Source: CAZOOK01 sp964581385 | Lineage (GTDB): Bacteria > Pseudomonadota > Gammaproteobacteria > Nevskiales > Nevskiaceae | Reading direction: 5' to 3' | Length of the DNA: 64,000 nt | NCBI GenBank assembly: GCA_964581385.1 | Contig: CAZOOK010000002.1 | Location: forward strand, 62,001-126,000 | Part shown: positions 27,910 through 36,428 of the stretch, piece after piece | Numbering within the stretch: the first letter of the stretch is position 1 | How the letters are laid out: every line of letters begins with the position of its first letter | Notes under the pieces: model-generated | Told to the model about the DNA's origin: nothing | What the model saw: only the letters and a program-made list of their open reading frames with translations | Database searches by the model: none | Position numbers and translations under genes: made by a program

Positions 27910-28821
27910 TTACGCCGCAGGCCACAGGCGCGCCGCACCCAGCACGCCACTGCTGTCGCCATGCGCCGCGGGCAGCAATCGCGTATCGACACGATCGGAA
28001 AACACCCATTGCTCCCATAGCTTCGGCACATTGTCGTACAGCCGGCGCACGCGCGATACACCACCGCCGACAACGATAACCTGCGGATCGAGCAGATTGA
28101 TGACCGTGGCGAGGGCGCGCGCCAGGCGATGCTCATAGCGCGACAGCGTCGCACCGGCAGCAGCGTCACCCGCTTCGGCGGCGACAACGACCGCCTCGCT
28201 GGACGTCCGCTGTCCGGTGACACGGAAATGATCCCCGGCAAAACCAACTCCGGAAAGCCAGGTTTCGATGCACCCATGCAGGCCATGCCAGCACTGAGGT
28301 CCGGGCAACTCGTCCCACTCCGGTCGCGGCCAAGGCAAGGGATTGTGCCCCCATTCGCCGGCGATCGCGTTCGGTCCCGTCAGAAGTTTGCCGTCGACAA
28401 CAATACCGCCACCGACACCGGTTCCCAGAATGACTGCGAACACCGTGCGTGCACCCGTCGCGGCGCCGTCACAGGCTTCCGACAGCGCGAGGCAGTCCGC
28501 GTCATTGGCCAGTCGCAGCGGTCGCGCCAGCCGCGCTTCCAGATCCAGGCGCAGCGGCCGACCGTTGAGACAAGTCGAATTCGCGTTCTTGATCAGCCCA
28601 GTGGCCGGCGAAATTGCGCCCGGATGACCGATGCCGACCGGCAGACTGGCGCCGCCCAGCTCACGCTCGATATCGGTCACGAGGGCGCAAACCGCCGCTA
28701 GCGTCGCCTCATAGTCACCGGCCGGCGTAGCCAGACGGCGGCGCAGGACGACCTCCGAGTCGCCGCGTAGCGCCACGGCTTCAGTTTTTGTACCGCCGAG
28801 GTCGACGCCGATTCTGAACAT
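27910..28821 (-). CDS. mak: ROK family fructokinase
   Basis: Sugar kinase (303 aa) that aligns along its length with E. coli Mak. The phosphate-binding motif is GVDLGGTKTEAVAL. Also present are VKNANST-like IKNANSTCLNG, GEWGHNPLPWP and the ROK zinc motif CWHGLHGCIET, where the second usual Cys is His. HGDSSGVLGAARLW ends the protein. It phosphorylates fructose (or mannose) with ATP. It is divergent from the prenyltransferase gene. Confidence 0.9.
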   Translation of the reverse strand: MFRIGVDLGGTKTEAVALRGDSEVVLRRRLATPAGDYEATLAAVCALVTDIERELGGASLPVGIGHPGAISPATGLIKNANSTCLNGRPLRLDLEARLARPLRLANDADCLALSEACDGAATGARTVFAVILGTGVGGGIVVDGKLLTGPNAIAGEWGHNPLPWPRPEWDELPGPQCWHGLHGCIETWLSGVGFAGDHFRVTGQRTSSEAVVVAAEAGDAAAGATLSRYEHRLARALATVINLLDPQVIVVGGGVSRVRRLYDNVPKLWEQWVFSDRVDTRLLPAAHGDSSGVLGAARLWPAA

Positions 28822-28941
28822 TCAGTAACAATAAACGACACGCCGAATATCCGAAATCCGTTCATTGGCCCTATCCTGTGGCGTAAAGTAGCGCACGAAC
28901 CGACGGCCGATACCCGGTTCGCAGGCGTATACCACGAACCA

Positions 28942-29811
28942 ATGCCCCGCGACCCTTCCGAACAACTGCCGCTGCCGACCGCCGAGCCCAGCCTGCGCGG
29001 GCGCTTATTCGGAATAGCACACCGCTGGCTCAAGCGCGCCCTGCGCCCGCTGTACTGGGCCTATCAGCGGCGGTTGGAACGCAAACTGGTTGCGGACGGG
29101 CGCGTGCCCTCCCATCTGGGACTGATTCTCGACGGCAACCGACGCTTCGCCAAAGCGCTCGGAATCGATGCCAGCACCGGGCACTCAATGGGTGCCGATA
29201 CCGCCTATGAAGTGCTGGAATGGTGCGCCGACGTCGGCATCCCACGCGTGACGCTATGGATGTTCTCGTCCGACAACCACAGCCGCGACGAGCGCGAAGT
29301 AGAGTCCCTGTACCGGCTTTTCGCCGAACACGCCGAGCGCATGGCGCACGATCCGCGCATCATCCGCCGGCGTGTGCGCATCCGTGTGATCGGCGATCTC
29401 GGGAGCTTTCCACAACATGTGCGCAAGGCACTCGACAATCTGGAAGCCGCCACCGCCGGCTACGACGGTTTGCAGCTGTACTTGGCGATCGGCTATGGCG
29501 GCCGCGAGGAAATCATGGCGGCGATGCGCAAGGCGCTCCAGGCCAAGGCCGCCACCGGCATGACGCTGGCGCAGGCGACCGAATCGCTGGCCGTCACGGA
29601 CATCAGCGCGCATCTCTACGCTGCACCCTGTCCGGACCCGGATTTCATCATCCGCACCAGCGGCGAAGTCCGGCTGTCCGGCTTCATGCTGTGGCAGTCG
29701 GTGTACAGCGAGTTTTATTTCTGCGACGTCTACTGGCCGGCGTTCCGCAAAATCGACTTCCTGCGCGCCATGCGCAACTTTCAGCAGCGACAGCGGCGCT
29801 TCGGGCGGTAG
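28942..29811 (+). CDS. cis-prenyltransferase (undecaprenyl diphosphate synthase family)
   Basis: Isoprenyl transferase (289 aa) that extends farnesyl/geranyl diphosphate with cis double bonds. The catalytic Asp64 is in LILDGNRRFAKALG, and the family's RTSGEVRLSGFMLWQS and EFYFCDVYWPAFRKID segments are intact. It differs from the housekeeping gammaproteobacterial UppS in having DGNRR instead of DGNGR and a longer, basic N-terminus. It is also not next to frr/cdsA. It may therefore be a second cis-prenyltransferase with another chain length. That is inference. Confidence 0.88.
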   Translation: MPRDPSEQLPLPTAEPSLRGRLFGIAHRWLKRALRPLYWAYQRRLERKLVADGRVPSHLGLILDGNRRFAKALGIDASTGHSMGADTAYEVLEWCADVGIPRVTLWMFSSDNHSRDEREVESLYRLFAEHAERMAHDPRIIRRRVRIRVIGDLGSFPQHVRKALDNLEAATAGYDGLQLYLAIGYGGREEIMAAMRKALQAKAATGMTLAQATESLAVTDISAHLYAAPCPDPDFIIRTSGEVRLSGFMLWQSVYSEFYFCDVYWPAFRKIDFLRAMRNFQQRQRRFGR

Positions 29812-30004
29812 GCCCGGCTTTCCGGCAGAAGCCGAATCGTTCAACCATGCTCGATGGCGATCCGCCGCCTGGACGATGGTCGAAGTAAGCACACGCAATA
29901 CCTGATCGAGTTCCGCCCAAAGCCAACGCCATAATCGTCATTGCCTGGCGTTGACGTGGGTCGGGTTGCGTACGAGCAATACACCGAAAAATAAACCTGT
30001 GTAC

Positions 30005-31261
30005 ATGAACAGCAAGATGATTACGGCGTTCCGGAACCAGCAGGCTCGAATGATCGCGGGACTAGCCGAACAATTTCGGCGCCGCTGCTTCACCATTTTC
30101 AGCAGCGGATTTCTACGCGGACTACGTGGCATCGCACTGGGCTACGCATTGCTATCCGTGCTTCTCGGAAGCTCGGCGCCAGTGCATGCATTCACCCTCA
30201 TCGAGGGCGATTCGGAGAGTGGATACTACGACCTGCGCGCCTACGCACGCCTGCAGGAAGACGTGCTGCTCTTCGATCATGTTCCGGATACGGTCAGCAC
30301 GCGATCCGACCTGCTGCGCCGTGCGCGATTCGGGATGTCTCTACGCTTGCATGACAACTGGATCCTGCGCGCCAGCGGCGATTTCGCGCGTCGCGCCGCG
30401 TTGCGCGACCTAGCGCTGGAGTACCGCGGCTGGCCGGCACGAATCGAGATCGGGCGCATTCCGGAACCGTTCAGCATCGGCGCCTCGATCAACTCCTCCG
30501 ACACGCTGCTCATGAACCGGCCATCGCCGACCAATTTCGGCCCTGACTATGGGCTCGGCATCGGCGCCAATCTGCGCGGCGAAAGCTGGGGTCTCTCAAG
30601 CGGAATCTATACGCGCGATGGCGGGCCGACGTTTTCCGGCCGCTATCCGGAAAACGCCGCAAGCGCGCGCGGCACCTGGCGGCCGTTGCGCGGCGAGTGG
30701 GGATTCCTGCACGTCGGCGCCAGCGCGAGCGTCCGCGAAGGAAAAAGCGGCAGCGGCGTACAGCTGTCCGGCACCGCGGAATCGTCGCTGGTCTCGGGCT
30801 TCACGCCACACGCGGCGCTGCAGACCAACACCGACCGCTACCTGCTGTTCGGCGGCGAAACCGCCGCGCGGGTCGGTCCGGTCGTGATCCTCAGCGAATA
30901 CATCCGCGCCCAGATCGAGAGTGGTCCGACATGGTACGGCGACTACGTGGAAGCCGCCTGGTCGCTGACTGGCGAGCGGCGGCCCTATTCGACGCGCTAC
31001 GGCATTATTGGCGGCGTTACGCCAAACCATCCCATCACCGAGAACGGCTGGGGCGCATGGGAACTGGCAGCGCGGTGGAGCATGACCGATCTGCGCGATG
31101 GCGGCGGAGATTTCGGACGCATTGCCTCGGTCGGTCTGAACTGGTATCCGGTCGACCCGCTGCGAATCAGCATCGGTGGCGAGCGCGCCCATATGGAGCT
31201 ACCCGACGGAGAGCGGCGCGACGGTAATATTGCGCAGCTGCGCCTGCAATTCGATTTCTGA
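30005..31261 (+). CDS. putative outer-membrane porin (phosphate-selective porin O/P-like)
   Basis: Predicted beta-barrel (about 418 aa) with an unusually long N-terminal region before the signal core GIALGYALLSVLLGSSAPVHA. Barrel-type segments include LLRRARFGMSLRLHDNWILRASGDF, RIEIGRIPEPFSIG and the terminal aromatic residue in LRLQFDF, as expected for BAM substrates. The RIPEPFS segment near a strand end is reminiscent of OprP/OprO porins. The true start may be the ATG at 30050, which would give a normal-length signal peptide. Confidence 0.75.
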   Translation: MNSKMITAFRNQQARMIAGLAEQFRRRCFTIFSSGFLRGLRGIALGYALLSVLLGSSAPVHAFTLIEGDSESGYYDLRAYARLQEDVLLFDHVPDTVSTRSDLLRRARFGMSLRLHDNWILRASGDFARRAALRDLALEYRGWPARIEIGRIPEPFSIGASINSSDTLLMNRPSPTNFGPDYGLGIGANLRGESWGLSSGIYTRDGGPTFSGRYPENAASARGTWRPLRGEWGFLHVGASASVREGKSGSGVQLSGTAESSLVSGFTPHAALQTNTDRYLLFGGETAARVGPVVILSEYIRAQIESGPTWYGDYVEAAWSLTGERRPYSTRYGIIGGVTPNHPITENGWGAWELAARWSMTDLRDGGGDFGRIASVGLNWYPVDPLRISIGGERAHMELPDGERRDGNIAQLRLQFDF

Positions 31262-31302
31262 CAGGTGGCCGCGCCGCCCAGCGATCACTCAAACACGACG
31301 GG

Positions 31303-32670
31303 CTAATGCGGCGATGGCGACACCGTCGCCACGCAACCCCGGCTCTGCAGCAGGCCGGCGCCGAAAATCCGATCCGCCCCCGCCGCACCGAGATCGAGCG
31401 TCCGCTTGCGCAGATCGTCGCGCAACTCGGCGGGCGTCCGCTGTGGCTCCGCTGCGCGCATCAGCGCCACTTCGGCGGTGACAAACGGTGTGGCGAAGGA
31501 CGTGCCATCGACAAATTTCCCACGGCCATCTGCAGCGGCGGACCAGATGTTCACGCCTGGTGCGGCCAGCGTGACGTAGTCGCCCTGATTGGCGCGCGGA
31601 TAGATCCGCTTGTTGCGATCCACCGCCGTCACCGCAATGGCGTCCGGATAGGCCGCCGGATAGCGCGGCGCTCCTTGCGGGCCAAGGTTCCCCGCCGCCG
31701 CGACGACGGGGATGCCGTTCCCTACAGCGCGGCGGACGGTTTCGCGCAGCACAGCATTGTCCGGCCCCGCGATCGCCACGTTGATGACGCTGGGCTTCTG
31801 TGCAAGCAGCCAGTCGAAGCCGCGCGCCACCAGCAGCGCGCTGGTCGACTCGCGATCGTTGCGACTGAAATCGAACACGTCGGCGACGATGAGTCTCGCA
31901 GCCGGCAGCAAGCCGGCGAATCCCGCGCTGGCGTTGCCAACCAGAATCGTAGCGATCTCGGTGCCGTGCTCCATGCCGTCCGCAGAAGAACCGGAATCAC
32001 CGAAGTGCTGTTGTTGCAGCTGACTGCCGGCGATCGCCGGACTGGACGCCGCCACTGAGGTATCGACGATTCCGATGCGCACCGACGTTGCGCATCCCTG
32101 CAGCGGCCAGCCGATCATCTTCTGCCCATCGCAGCGGATGCCGTCGCAAGCGGAATCGCCCGACGCAAAATAACGGGCATTGACGTCGTAAATGCCGGTT
32201 GGGTCGGCCGCTCGTAGACGCTTGAGCGCTACATCCGACGGAATGCCGCCTGGCGTCGAGAGCTGCGTAATGCGAAAGCCGAGGCCGTGCAGTACCTCTT
32301 CACCGGCAACGCGGAAGCCCATTGTCCGTATGCGCGGGCGGGCCTCATCAGAGAGATCGATGGCCAGCACGACATCGGGCTCGAATTCGCGACCTTCGCC
32401 GGCGCGGCTGTCGTAATCGCCGCCGCCTTTATCTTCGCGATCCCAATCGGCGTCCTTGTCCCGCTCGACATCGGCGCCGCGTTCGCTGTCTTCGCCGCGC
32501 CCCTTGTCCGCTCCCGTGTCCACACCCTCGTCATCGCCGGCGGCAGATGCAGGCGTTGCCACCAGCGCACCATACAGCGCCAGCACCGGCAGAGACCAGT
32601 GCAGGGCGAGTGGTGCACTGGACAGGAACAAACCCAGCAACGCAAACAGGAATCTCTCTAGTTTCATCAC
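31303..32670 (-). CDS. S8 family subtilisin-like serine protease
   Basis: Exported subtilase (455 aa). A signal peptide is followed by a very acidic Asp/Glu/Arg/Gly linker (about residues 44-98), a prodomain-like segment and the catalytic domain. The triad is Asp203 in GIVDTSV, His235 in EHGTEIATIL and Ser391 in DGTSFATPFV, with oxyanion Asn328 in AAAGNLGP. The gene is divergent from the ECF sigma/anti-sigma pair with 112 bp between starts. This suggests co-regulation or a role in the signalling pathway. The cellular target is unknown. Confidence 0.93.
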   Translation of the reverse strand: MMKLERFLFALLGLFLSSAPLALHWSLPVLALYGALVATPASAAGDDEGVDTGADKGRGEDSERGADVERDKDADWDREDKGGGDYDSRAGEGREFEPDVVLAIDLSDEARPRIRTMGFRVAGEEVLHGLGFRITQLSTPGGIPSDVALKRLRAADPTGIYDVNARYFASGDSACDGIRCDGQKMIGWPLQGCATSVRIGIVDTSVAASSPAIAGSQLQQQHFGDSGSSADGMEHGTEIATILVGNASAGFAGLLPAARLIVADVFDFSRNDRESTSALLVARGFDWLLAQKPSVINVAIAGPDNAVLRETVRRAVGNGIPVVAAAGNLGPQGAPRYPAAYPDAIAVTAVDRNKRIYPRANQGDYVTLAAPGVNIWSAAADGRGKFVDGTSFATPFVTAEVALMRAAEPQRTPAELRDDLRKRTLDLGAAGADRIFGAGLLQSRGCVATVSPSPH

Positions 32671-32782
32671 TTCGCAAACGCTCCGGAGGCGTTCTTATAA
32701 GGCTAAACGGTTCAACATGGAATAAAGTCCCGCGCTAGACGTTTTCAATGACAGTGGTCCCCGGAAGCATGCACCGGAACCG

Positions 32783-33301
32783 ATGAGCAAGGATTTCAAG
32801 AACGAGCTGATCTCGCTGTTGCCGCGACTCCGCCGCTACGCCCGCGTGAAAACCGGCTCGGCGGAGGAGGCGGACGATCTCGTCCAGGCAACATGTGAAC
32901 GAGCGTGGAAAGCGCGGCACCAATGGGTGCCGGGGACACAACTGGATTGCTGGGTGTTCAGGATCATGACGAACATTCATATTGATCAGATTCGCGCCAC
33001 CACGGTCCGGGGACCGATGGAAGGCTCGGATGCCATCGAATCGATTCCCGATCACGGCTGGTCCCGGCAGATCGAGGCCAGCGTGACGCTGGAGCAAGTC
33101 ACGCGTGCGATGAAGCAGTTGCCCGAATCGATGCGCGACGTGTTGGGACTGGTGGCGGTGGACGGTCTGTCCTACCGCGAGGCGGCCACTGCGCTCGACA
33201 TTCCGATCGGCACCGTCATGAGCCGGCTCGCAAGAGCACGGACGGAATTAATGCGGAGAGTGGGTCTGAGCCCGGACCAGGCAGAGGGGGCACCAGCATG
33301 A
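32783..33301 (+). CDS. ECF-type RNA polymerase sigma factor
   Basis: Extracytoplasmic-function sigma factor (172 aa). Region 2 contains RRYARVKTGSAEEADDLVQATCERAW and DCWVFRIMTNIHIDQIR. Region 4 contains LPESMRDVLGLVAVDGLSYREAATALDIPIGTVMSRLARAR. It overlaps the anti-sigma gene by 4 bp (ATGA). Sigma factors of this type usually activate their own promoter and an envelope regulon. The nearby subtilase and the 34421-39377 operon are candidate targets. Confidence 0.94.
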   Translation: MSKDFKNELISLLPRLRRYARVKTGSAEEADDLVQATCERAWKARHQWVPGTQLDCWVFRIMTNIHIDQIRATTVRGPMEGSDAIESIPDHGWSRQIEASVTLEQVTRAMKQLPESMRDVLGLVAVDGLSYREAATALDIPIGTVMSRLARARTELMRRVGLSPDQAEGAPA

Positions 33302-34089
33302 GCAAGATGAATTTCAGCGATGAAGAATTGATGTCCTACGCCGACGGCGAGTTGGACGAACCGCAGGCACGGGTGATCCGCGAGGTCGCATTGAGCGATC
33401 CCGCAGTTGCCGCACGCATCGAGTTGTTCACCACCTCCCGCAAGCTGCTGCACTACGCATTCGAGTCGGCCATCGAAGAACCGGTTCCGCAGCGCCTGCG
33501 CGATGCGATATCGGCCTTCGGCGAAGACGACGAGGAAATCGAGAGTCCGCGTGTCGTGCGGCTCCCAGAACGCCGGGCGGCGGCTTCGGCCCGCACCTGG
33601 ATGCCGCGTGCGCTGGCGGCATCCGTGACGCTGCTTGTCGCTGGCGCCGCTGGCTGGTGGCTGCGGGACGTTCTGCCTTCCGACGGCGGTTCGACCCCGC
33701 TGCTAGCCTCTGTCGCGTCGCTACCGGCACCAGTATCCGACGCGCTCGAACACCTGCCGAGCGGCGAAGTGAGGAATGCGCGCTTAGGCCGGAATCAGGT
33801 CGAAGTGCTGGCGCTGGCCACCTACGCCAGTGGCAACACTTATTGTCGCGAGTTCGAGACCACCCTGTCCGCCGACCAGGCGCCGCAGTCGATCCACAGC
33901 GTGGCCTGTCGCGAGAACAACCGATGGGTCGCGCGTGTGGTGGCCGATCAGGCGCCGTCGGCAAGCTCCGACAACGAGTATCGGCCTGCTTCGGGAAACA
34001 GCGATCTGATGAGCGTGATCGGCAAAGGCCCGGTCTTATCGGCAGGCGAAGAGCGGAGTCTTCTCGCCAACGGATGGCGGCAACGCTGA
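33298..34089 (+). CDS. membrane anti-sigma factor
   Basis: Single-pass membrane protein (263 aa) coupled to the ECF sigma gene. The N-terminal cytoplasmic part MSKMNFSDEELMSYADGELDEPQA is the usual anti-sigma start, without a zinc-binding His-x3-Cys-x2-Cys motif. A membrane helix (ALAASVTLLVAGAAGWWL) lies near residue 115. The C-terminal half is periplasmic, with two Cys residues (in TYCREFE and VACREN) that could sense thiol redox state. This last point is speculation. Confidence 0.88.
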   Translation: MSKMNFSDEELMSYADGELDEPQARVIREVALSDPAVAARIELFTTSRKLLHYAFESAIEEPVPQRLRDAISAFGEDDEEIESPRVVRLPERRAAASARTWMPRALAASVTLLVAGAAGWWLRDVLPSDGGSTPLLASVASLPAPVSDALEHLPSGEVRNARLGRNQVEVLALATYASGNTYCREFETTLSADQAPQSIHSVACRENNRWVARVVADQAPSASSDNEYRPASGNSDLMSVIGKGPVLSAGEERSLLANGWRQR

Positions 34090-34420
34090 CCGGCGCTCAT
34101 ATCGTCTCGTCAGACACAGATCCGATCCGCGCCCGCGCAAAGCTGTAGCCATCCTGCTTTCGGCGATCCTGTGAGAAATGCAGGCTAGCCGCGCTCTATT
34201 TCGTCGATCGCAGCGATACACATACCGCGAGATTTCTTTTGCATCTTTTCTTCCGTTCGTCGGCTGGATCGCCACTCGCGGCATGCACGCTGCCGACAAT
34301 GGAATATTCGCCAGCCTGGTTCGTTATCCGCTATTGAGGCCCGCAATTCACTTTGGCGGTGCCCGCTGAGCCGGCGCAGATGCGAAGTGCTGCGCCTCGT
34401 TCGAACGACCGAGGACTGAC
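34090..34420. other. 331-bp intergenic region upstream of the TlpA-DUF4266 operon
   Basis: No ORF or strong palindrome. This spacer separates the anti-sigma gene from the five-gene redox operon on the same strand and must contain its promoter if the operon is expressed separately. I could not identify confident -35/-10 elements. Confidence 0.5.
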
Positions 34421-34897
34421 ATGAGATCCCTTCTGATCCCGCTGCTGAGCGCGGGCCTGACCTTTAGCGGAGCAACCGCCCAGGCCGCCTCTCAAAACAA
34501 TCTGCCGGCGGCACTGATGCCCTATTCCGGAAAAGTGCTGTACGTCGATTTCTGGGCGTCGTGGTGCGTGCCCTGCGCGCAATCCTTCCCCTGGCTCAAC
34601 GGCGTGAAGGCGCGCTACGGCGACCGCCTGCAGGTCGTTGCCGTCAACGTCGACGAGAACCATGGGGATGCCGAAGGGTTTCTCGCCAAGCACGCCGCCA
34701 ACTTCAAGATCGTCTACGACCCCAGCGGCGACATCGCTGACCGCTACCGCGTCGCCGGCATGCCCAGCGCGGTAATCATCGACCGCGACGGACACGTTCT
34801 GCATCAGCACGTTGGCTTCCGAGAAGCTGATACCGGCACATACGAAAGCGCGATCGAGAGAGCCCTCGGTACCGTCGTCAGCGGAGCCGCGCCATGA
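34421..34897 (+). CDS. TlpA-like periplasmic thioredoxin
   Basis: Exported thiol-disulfide protein (158 aa) of the TlpA/ResA group. The signal peptide ends near ATAQA. The redox motif is WCVPC (Cys49/Cys52) in VDFWASWCVPCAQSFPWL, and the cis-proline loop is AGMPSAVIID. Its stop overlaps the ATG of the DUF4266 gene (ATGA). The context suggests that it reduces or oxidises the Cys pair of that lipoprotein or another envelope client, with electrons supplied by the DsbD-like protein in the same operon. Confidence 0.92.
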   Translation: MRSLLIPLLSAGLTFSGATAQAASQNNLPAALMPYSGKVLYVDFWASWCVPCAQSFPWLNGVKARYGDRLQVVAVNVDENHGDAEGFLAKHAANFKIVYDPSGDIADRYRVAGMPSAVIIDRDGHVLHQHVGFREADTGTYESAIERALGTVVSGAAP

Positions 34898-35106
34898 ACC
34901 TACGTTTGCTGATGGTGGCCGCCGTGGTCGCGGCCGTATCCGGCTGCGCGCCGGTCAAACCCTGGCAGCGCGGCACTCTGGCGCGTGACGACATGCAGCT
35001 TGTAGCGGATCCGCTGCAAGCCAGCCTCGACGATCACATCTACTTCAGCAAGGAAGCAAGCAGCGGCGGTCGCGGGTTCGGTGGTGGAGGTTGCGGATGC
35101 AATTGA
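34894..35106 (+). CDS. DUF4266 small lipoprotein with C-terminal Gly-Cys-Gly-Cys-Asn tail
   Basis: 70-aa lipoprotein. Signal and lipobox are AVSGC (Cys18). The mature part has KPWQRGTLARDDM and DDHIYFSKEASSGG, then a glycine-rich end GGGGCGCN with Cys67 and Cys69. From memory this tail is the family hallmark. The Cys-x-Cys end could bind a metal or form a mixed disulfide, which fits the flanking thiol-redox genes. Function is unknown. It overlaps the TlpA gene by 4 bp and the DUF3570 gene by 10 bp. Confidence 0.88.
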   Translation: MNLRLLMVAAVVAAVSGCAPVKPWQRGTLARDDMQLVADPLQASLDDHIYFSKEASSGGRGFGGGGCGCN

Positions 35107-36428
35107 ACGACCCGCGCCGCAGCGCTCTTGCCGCCGCGGCCCTATCCCTGCTGGGTACGGTACCGGCCGTACACGCCCAGTCGAGCGACGGCAAAAGCTG
35201 GAGCTTCGATTTTGCGACGCTGCTCTATTCCGAAAGCGATGGCCGCGTGCAAGTGGTGGAACCCAAGATGCGTGCTGAGAAAGGGCTTGGCAACGAACGC
35301 AGCTTTGGTGCAACCGCGACGGTCGATGTGCTCAGTGGGGCTTCTCCGAACGGTGCGGCACCGGCGTCCAAGCCGCAGACCTTTTCCAGCTCATCGGGTG
35401 GCGGTGGCTACACGATTCCGGCCTACCAGTTGCCCAAGGATCCCAACTTCAAGGATCAGCGCATGGCGCTCGAACTCGACTACTCGTTCGCGCCCGGTAT
35501 CGGCAATCACGTCAGCTTCGACACCAACGTATCGGCAGAATCCGATTACACCTCGCTCGGCGGTGGCGGTCGCTGGTCGCATGACTTCAACGACGGCAAC
35601 ACCACGCTGGGTCTGGGCCTGAACTATTCCAACGACACGGTGAGCCCAAAAAGCGGTGCGCCACAGCCGCTTTCACAGATGAAACCGCCAAGTGGCGAAA
35701 ACGAAGGCGGCGGTGAAGGCGGTGGCGGCGAGAGTGAGGGCGGTGAAGGCGGTGGCACCGGCGACAGCGCCGGCAAGAACAAGCAGGTGCTGGACGCCAT
35801 GATCGGCGTCACGCAGCTGCTGTCGCCGCACAGCCTCATGCAACTCAACTACTCAGCGAGCCGCTCGACGGGCTATCTCAACGATCCGTACAAGGTACTC
35901 TCGGTGGTCGACCCCAGCGCCACTCCGCTCTCCTACGTCTACGAATCGCGTCCCAGCAGCCGCATGAAGCAGTCGCTGTATGCGCAGTACAAGCACTTTG
36001 TATTCGATTCCGACGTCGTGGATTTTTCCTACCGGTTCATGACGGACGACTGGGGCATCAAGTCGCACACCGCCGATCTCAGCAACCGATGGAACTTCGG
36101 TTCCACTCAGTATCTCGAACCGCACCTGCGCTGGTACCGGCAGAACCAGGCGGACTTCTTTCACGCCGCGCTGGATCAAGGGCAGGAGACGACGCTGCCG
36201 TACGCCAGTGCCGATCCCCGGCTCGGTGCGTTCAGCGCTTACACGGTTGGCTTGAAATACGGTCACCAGTTGCACAACGGCATGAGCTGGGACATTCGCG
36301 CCGAGTACTACACACAACACGGACAGGTGACGGGGCTGCCGCCCGTTGCGGGCAGTGCGCTGTCCCAGTTCAACCTCGCGCCCTCGCTGAACGCCGCGTA
36401 TCTGACACTGGGTTTCAGCTTCAAGTGA
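35097..36428 (+). CDS. DUF3570 outer-membrane beta-barrel protein
   Basis: Predicted outer-membrane protein (443 aa) with a signal peptide (ALAAAALSLLGTVPAVHA), many amphipathic strands and a terminal Phe-Lys strand (YLTLGFSFK). A Gly/Glu-rich low-complexity loop at about residues 200-225 (GGGEGGGGESEGGEGGG) is notable and may be surface exposed. DUF3570 proteins commonly sit beside DUF4266 lipoproteins. The ATG at 35097 has GGAGG 6 nt upstream and lies inside the end of the DUF4266 gene. Confidence 0.88.
   Translation: MQLNDPRRSALAAAALSLLGTVPAVHAQSSDGKSWSFDFATLLYSESDGRVQVVEPKMRAEKGLGNERSFGATATVDVLSGASPNGAAPASKPQTFSSSSGGGGYTIPAYQLPKDPNFKDQRMALELDYSFAPGIGNHVSFDTNVSAESDYTSLGGGGRWSHDFNDGNTTLGLGLNYSNDTVSPKSGAPQPLSQMKPPSGENEGGGEGGGGESEGGEGGGTGDSAGKNKQVLDAMIGVTQLLSPHSLMQLNYSASRSTGYLNDPYKVLSVVDPSATPLSYVYESRPSSRMKQSLYAQYKHFVFDSDVVDFSYRFMTDDWGIKSHTADLSNRWNFGSTQYLEPHLRWYRQNQADFFHAALDQGQETTLPYASADPRLGAFSAYTVGLKYGHQLHNGMSWDIRAEYYTQHGQVTGLPPVAGSALSQFNLAPSLNAAYLTLGFSFK

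Noticed and set aside
35700..35770. Gly/Glu low-complexity run as a possible frameshift or assembly error
   Set aside because: The reading frame of DUF3570 stays open on both sides and the barrel sequence resumes in frame, so it is a genuine flexible loop.
36089..36424. Longer ApbE reading frame running back into the DUF3570 gene
   Set aside because: The first part is the shadow of DUF3570. ApbE homology begins just after the GTG at 36425, which overlaps the DUF3570 stop.
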